Both the position numbers and the translations under genes were made by a program. The notes beneath the pieces are model-generated. The model searched no databases. It saw only the letters and a program-made list of their open reading frames with translations, and was not told the origin of the DNA. A DNA stretch of 64,000 nt from an uncultured Chryseobacterium sp. (lineage in GTDB: Bacteria > Bacteroidota > Bacteroidia > Flavobacteriales > Weeksellaceae), in NCBI GenBank assembly GCA_913778505.1, contig CAJYWD010000010.1, positions 36,140 through 100,139 on the forward strand, read 5' to 3'. Below, one piece after another: positions 60,673 through 64,000 of the stretch. Position 1 is the stretch's first letter; every line of letters begins with the position of its first letter.

Positions 60673-61320
60673 GTGAAACAGATAAACTTATTAACTGTAA
60701 GAAAACTTCTATTTTTTGCTCTTATGTCTGCGCCGGTTTTCGGTTTCGGACAATCCGATAACCTTCCGGAAAAAACCGTTTATTTTAAACCGCCAAGCAA
60801 CTGGACGAACGTCTGTGCTTATACGAATTATATAGACCCAGTGGTCACCATCGATTTCTTTCCGCCTGGAAGCCCCATGACACCGGCTTGCGAAGGCTGG
60901 TACAAGACTAATCGCAGTTTCAATAAAGCCTCATTTGGTTTTAACAACTGCATCTACATAGGTGGCTCGCCCAACACTAATTATGCAGAGTCTGTAGTGA
61001 TTGCAGAGGACACTGTTTATTATGATTATTCTGCAGGACCCATCTCTAATCCTCCGTCTTGCCTTTTAGCTGTAAATGATCCATCAAAAAAAGTAGCTGT
61101 AGTTAAGATTTTCCCTAATCCTGTACAGGATTTTGTTAATATAGAATCGGACAAAAATTTTATAGCTTACGAGATTATTGATGAATCCGGGAAATCAGTT
61201 TTTAATAGAGATCTCAAATCTTCTCAAATTTCAATTAGCAATTTGAAAGCTGGTGTTTACTTCATCAAACTAAAATCATTAAGTAACGAAACGTATGTTG
61301 TTAAATTTATTAAAAAATAA
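60673..61320 (+). CDS. T9SS type A sorting domain protein, possible starch-binding module
   Basis: A 215-aa secreted protein. Signal MKQINLLTVRKLLFFALMSA (GTG start), then residues ~30-120 with VYFKPPSNWTNVCAYTNYID and GWYKTNRSFNKASFGFNNC, resembling CBM26-like carbohydrate modules. The C-terminal ~75 residues are a type A T9SS sorting domain (VKIFPNPVQDFVNIESDKNF, ISNLKAGVYFIKLKSLSNET). A TAAATTTG box at 60664-60671 lies directly before the GTG, so the true start is uncertain. Confidence 0.82.
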   Translation: MKQINLLTVRKLLFFALMSAPVFGFGQSDNLPEKTVYFKPPSNWTNVCAYTNYIDPVVTIDFFPPGSPMTPACEGWYKTNRSFNKASFGFNNCIYIGGSPNTNYAESVVIAEDTVYYDYSAGPISNPPSCLLAVNDPSKKVAVVKIFPNPVQDFVNIESDKNFIAYEIIDESGKSVFNRDLKSSQISISNLKAGVYFIKLKSLSNETYVVKFIKK

Positions 61321-61346
61321 GTTTCCATTTATTGATTTATAATCAC

Positions 61347-61354
61347 TATATTTG
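61347..61354 (+). promoter_or_regulatory. Promoter -7 box for secG
   Basis: TATATTTG, a match to TAnnTTTG, 30 nt upstream of the secG ATG. Confidence 0.55.
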
Positions 61355-61384
61355 CGCTTCAAAATTTATTATTAAGACGATACT

Positions 61385-61723
61385 ATGAGCACAATATTTA
61401 CGCTGTTTATGATTTTGATTATCATTGCTAGCATTTTATTAATCATTATCATTATGGCTCAAAACCCAAAAGGTGGCGGTCTTTCCGGAACGTTCGGCGG
61501 AACTTCTTCTGCGACTTTTGGAGTACAGAGAACCAATGACTTTATGGAAAAAGCAACATGGACTCTTGGAACGACGATTGTTGTTTTGATTTTGCTAAGC
61601 ATCATCCTTACAGGGAAACCTTCGCAAACTATGCCTGCCATGCCAACTCCTGTGAAAACCGGAGCACCTGCCACTACGCCGGCTAACAGCGCACCTGCTA
61701 CAAAGGCGCCAGCTACGAAATAA
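61385..61723 (+). CDS. secG: Preprotein translocase subunit SecG
   Basis: A 112-aa protein with two membrane helices (TIFTLFMILIIIASILLIII; ATWTLGTTIVVLILLSIILT) around the SecG loop MAQNPKGGGLSGTFGGTSSA and FGVQRTNDFMEKATW. The C-terminus is a Pro/Ala/Thr-rich tail. It supports SecYEG protein export. Own promoter and terminator. Confidence 0.95.
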   Translation: MSTIFTLFMILIIIASILLIIIIMAQNPKGGGLSGTFGGTSSATFGVQRTNDFMEKATWTLGTTIVVLILLSIILTGKPSQTMPAMPTPVKTGAPATTPANSAPATKAPATK

Positions 61724-61742
61724 TTGAATTATTCTACTATAT

Positions 61743-61774
61743 AAAACGCTTCCCACACGGGAAGCGTTTTTTTT
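61743..61774 (+). terminator. Terminator after secG
   Basis: AACGCTTCCC (61745-61754) pairs perfectly with GGGAAGCGTT (61759-61768), followed by eight T. Confidence 0.92.
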
Positions 61775-61780
61775 GGTTCA

Positions 61781-62368
61781 TTACACAAGCTTTTTCTCAT
61801 CACAACATTGTTTCATCAATAGCTGAAAACATTCACCCATGTCATCGGAAGCTCTGCAGATAGCATTTTCTAGCATATTCCTGACCTGGGTTTCTGTAAC
61901 GCCGGCTTCCGTCCAGCTTTTTCCGGAAGTGTAAGAATTGAGAATAAATGGCATTATCCTATCAATAGCACAAGCGAAAATGGCGTCCGGGGTTTCCTCT
62001 TCTTCAAATTCGATCCAGAGGTTGTAAAATTCTGAAGAAATTGGCTCGTCTAAAATTCCGAAAATCTTTTGGGCTGCTAGTTTTTCTCTTTCGAATTTGC
62101 CCTTCATTCCTTCTTCATCAAAAAGAAAAGTATCGCCAGCATCAATCTCTACCAAATCGTGGATGGATAGCATTCTGATGACTCTCAGCAAATCTATGTT
62201 TGCATTATCTTTGGCATAAGGAAAAAGAATCTGTGCGAGGATGATAATCTGCCAACTGTGCTCGGCAGTATTTTCTCGTCTGGAATCATCAGCATTGTAA
62301 TTTCTTCTCTGGACATTTTTCAAAGCATCGATTGCCAAGATAAAGTCTATTTCTTTCTGTATTTTCAT
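61781..62368 (-). CDS. HD domain-containing phosphohydrolase
   Basis: A 195-aa YfbR/HDDC2-type HD protein: RRNYNADDSRRENTAEHSWQ with the first metal-site His, MLSIHDLVEIDAGDT with the HD pair, then FEEEETPDAIFACAIDRIMP. Relatives are 5'-deoxynucleotidases. Cytosolic. Convergent with secG, and about 90 nt downstream of the peptidase E gene in the same orientation. Confidence 0.88.
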   Translation of the reverse strand: MKIQKEIDFILAIDALKNVQRRNYNADDSRRENTAEHSWQIIILAQILFPYAKDNANIDLLRVIRMLSIHDLVEIDAGDTFLFDEEGMKGKFEREKLAAQKIFGILDEPISSEFYNLWIEFEEEETPDAIFACAIDRIMPFILNSYTSGKSWTEAGVTETQVRNMLENAICRASDDMGECFQLLMKQCCDEKKLV

Positions 62369-62461
62369 TTAATAATTATTTTTAAAATATCGGAGCTTCG
62401 CACCTCTGATTATTTATAGGAATTAATTTCTACCTACATATAGAAACTTCGTTGCAAATAA

Positions 62462-63154
62462 TCATAATTCGGTTCCGGGTTTTACTTCGTAGGGTTCTTT
62501 ACCTTTTTCAAAAATCCTTGTGAGTTCTGAACCTTCTGCTGTAATTTTATCATTGATTCTTCTGATCCAGTTGCCTTCTCTAAGACCGACCACTTTAATA
62601 TCATTTTGGGTCAAAAATTCTTTAATTCTGGTTTCTCTGGTTTCTCCGTTGTGTCTGATTTCCGGATTTGGGTCCAGGTAATGAGGATTGATATTGAAAG
62701 GAACAAGTCCCATACAATCAAAGCTTGATGGGTAAACGATGGGCATATCATTGGTGGTTTTCATATTGAGGCCGCCGATGTTGCTTCCCGCGCTGCACCC
62801 AAGGTAGGGCTTTCCGAATTCTACATTTTGTTTCAGGATGTTCATTAATCCTAATTCGTGTAATGTTTTCACCAAAAGAAAAGTATTTCCTCCGCCAGTG
62901 AAGAATGCCTGCGCTGAATTGAGAGCTTCTGCTTTATCATCAAACTCGTGAAGACCTCTGACATTGATATTAAACGTGGAGAAAAAGTCTTTGGCCTTCT
63001 GGGTGTAATCATCGTGGGAGATGCCGCCGGGTCTGGCGAAGGGAATAAAAATTAATCCATCAATTCCGGCAAATAGTTTCTCTAATTCCGGTTTGAGATA
63101 TTCTAAATATTGTCCGCCATAGAGCGTGGATGTGGATGCGAGGATGAGGTTCAT
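62462..63154 (-). CDS. pepE: Peptidase E (alpha-aspartyl dipeptidase)
   Basis: A 230-aa S51 peptidase: LIFIPFARPGGISHDDYTQK, FFTGGGNTFLLVKTL, and the nucleophile Ser121 in GCSAGSNIGG, close to Ser120 of Salmonella PepE. MPIVYPSSFDCMGLVPFNIN and PHYLDP complete the site. It hydrolyses N-terminal Asp-X dipeptides in the cytosol. Confidence 0.93.
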   Translation of the reverse strand: MNLILASTSTLYGGQYLEYLKPELEKLFAGIDGLIFIPFARPGGISHDDYTQKAKDFFSTFNINVRGLHEFDDKAEALNSAQAFFTGGGNTFLLVKTLHELGLMNILKQNVEFGKPYLGCSAGSNIGGLNMKTTNDMPIVYPSSFDCMGLVPFNINPHYLDPNPEIRHNGETRETRIKEFLTQNDIKVVGLREGNWIRRINDKITAEGSELTRIFEKGKEPYEVKPGTEL

Positions 63155-63605
63155 TGTTAGATGTCAGATGTTAGATGTTAGATGTTAGATGTTAGGCAAA
63201 TTTCGGGAAATGTTTTTTTTTAATACTGAAAAACTCTATTGCAAGTTTACATTAAATTTCAAAAATTCCATTCTTAAAGTGTAAAAACAGAAAATAGTAT
63301 TGAAGGATGGAAAACTAATTAATAACTATAGAAAATTATACTACAAAAAACTAAAACTATACTGTGTGAATGTAAAACTAAATTGAAACAATGTAAAATT
63401 ACACCGCCATAAATGAAAAATACTTTGTTGTAATACAAAACAAACCCGCAGAAAGTTAGAACTAAATTGATGCAACATAAAATTACATCTTCAGAAGTGA
63501 GACTGAGATTACGGAGATGTCCAACGCAATACAGACTTTATATCAAAAAAAAAAGAATGACACTCTCCCATAAAGTGTGTAAGTTAAAAAGTTAGGGCTT
63601 TGATT
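63155..63605. other. Gene-free region with heptamer repeat and IS boundary
   Basis: No gene. It contains a TTAGATG tandem array (63157-63196) and a very A-rich stretch (63290-63480). Within it, ACTAAATTGAAACAATGTAA and ACTAAATTGATGCAACATAA form a diverged direct repeat. The presumed end of an IS256 element lies near 63556. Confidence 0.65.
63157..63196. repeat. 7-bp tandem repeat
   Basis: TTAGATG is repeated about six times (one unit reads TCAGATG) directly upstream of the pepE start codon. Changes in copy number could alter the promoter spacing. Confidence 0.85.
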
Positions 63606-64000
63606 TTATAATCTGAGCCTTTCTTCAAAAATAAGCATAAATTGGTTGAGAACAATACCCCAGTTCTGAATCGGCATCGACCATTTTTTTGTGGCTTCTT
63701 TTAAAGCAAGGTAAACAGATTTCAAAACCGCATCATCCGTAGGAAAAGACATTTTGTTTTTGGTGTATTTTCGGATTTTACCGTTGAGATTCTCGATTAA
63801 ATTGGTGGTGTAAATGATTTTACGGATTTCCAGAGGAAATTCAAAAAATACGGTCAATTCATCCCAATTATCTCTCCAGGATTTGATGGCGTAAGAATAT
63901 TTGGATTTCCATTTTTCTGCAAAATCATTTAGAGCGGCTTGAGCAGCCTGTTTTGTAGGATCGGTGTAAATATGTTTCATATCGGCGGAAAATTCTTTTC
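63556..64000 (-). mobile_element. IS256-family insertion sequence, partial
   Basis: The element enters from the right edge of the window. Its inner end probably lies near GACACTCTCCCATAAAGTGT (63559-63578), which precedes the transposase stop. The other terminus is outside the window, so the inverted repeats cannot be compared. Confidence 0.6.
63606..64000 (-). CDS. IS256-family (mutator-type) transposase, C-terminal part
   Basis: About 131 residues in frame, continuing past the window edge. [20 protein letters not shown], then [20 protein letters not shown] with the catalytic Glu, and [20 protein letters not shown] are the C-terminal hallmarks of IS256-type DDE transposases. The N-terminal half with the first two acids is not in the window, so completeness is unknown. 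Confidence 0.9.
   Translation of the reverse strand, partial: KEFSADMKHIYTDPTKQAAQAALNDFAEKWKSKYSYAIKSWRDNWDELTVFFEFPLEIRKIIYTTNLIENLNGKIRKYTKNKMSFPTDDAVLKSVYLALKEATKKWSMPIQNWGIVLNQFMLIFEERLRL

Overview
The window is a 64-kb piece of a chromosome from a member of Bacteroidota, most likely class Flavobacteriia in or near Chryseobacterium/Epilithonimonas (Weeksellaceae). Support comes from promoter boxes of the TAnnTTTG type, a T9SS C-terminal sorting domain, GLPGLI, GIN/DUF2807, DUF3108 and DUF4280 families, a primase without zinc cysteines, and a DnaJ with half the usual zinc motifs. No rRNA, tRNA or CRISPR array was recognised.

Left conserved block (1-21.2 kb). It holds a bifunctional-nuclease-family protein, etfBA, a short-chain dehydrogenase, an M20 dipeptidase, a small lipoprotein, clpP, dnaG, tsaE, alanine dehydrogenase, prephenate dehydrogenase, a cluster of small VOC and SRPBCC proteins (one frameshifted), a DUF3108 protein and the glycogen operon glgB-glgA-glgC. 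Most genes read on the minus strand and end in clear hairpin terminators.

Accessory island (21.3-45.6 kb). It is AT-richer, full of broken genes, and organised like an integron. A 279-aa tyrosine recombinase reads leftwards. An attI-like spacer follows. Then mostly plus-strand genes are separated by palindromic sites of 132-136 bp (23372, 23981, 34785, 42135, 43746, 44745, plus degenerate ones). Genes are packed tightly against these sites. The first bases after one site are the reverse complement of the left end of the next site, perfectly for the first two cassettes and approximately for four others. That is the cassette rule of integrons, yet the recombinase lacks the extra segment typical of IntI. 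Cargo includes a YARHG protein, a PAAR-like protein with a GH19-M23 wall-degrading effector and a lipoprotein that may be its immunity protein, a BcgI-like restriction-modification locus (RM gene frameshifted) with an XRE regulator, an HxlR-controlled reductase, a GhoS-like protein, an IS1595-type transposase with two trailing genes, a structured RNA candidate, a GLPGLI protein, a metallo-beta-lactamase-like secreted protein and a methyltransferase. A second hairpin family brackets the effector/RM block, and a 215-bp palindrome lies at 38152-38366.

Right conserved block (45.6-64 kb). It carries a polysaccharide flippase and FkbM methyltransferase, a sugar isomerase-like lipoprotein, a glutathione peroxidase, grpE-dnaJ, an S41 protease, a GIN-domain protein, a DEAD-box helicase, a sensor histidine kinase, an aldose-epimerase-like protein, an S9 peptidase, a T9SS cargo protein, secG, an HD-domain protein and peptidase E. 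The window ends inside an IS256-family transposase.
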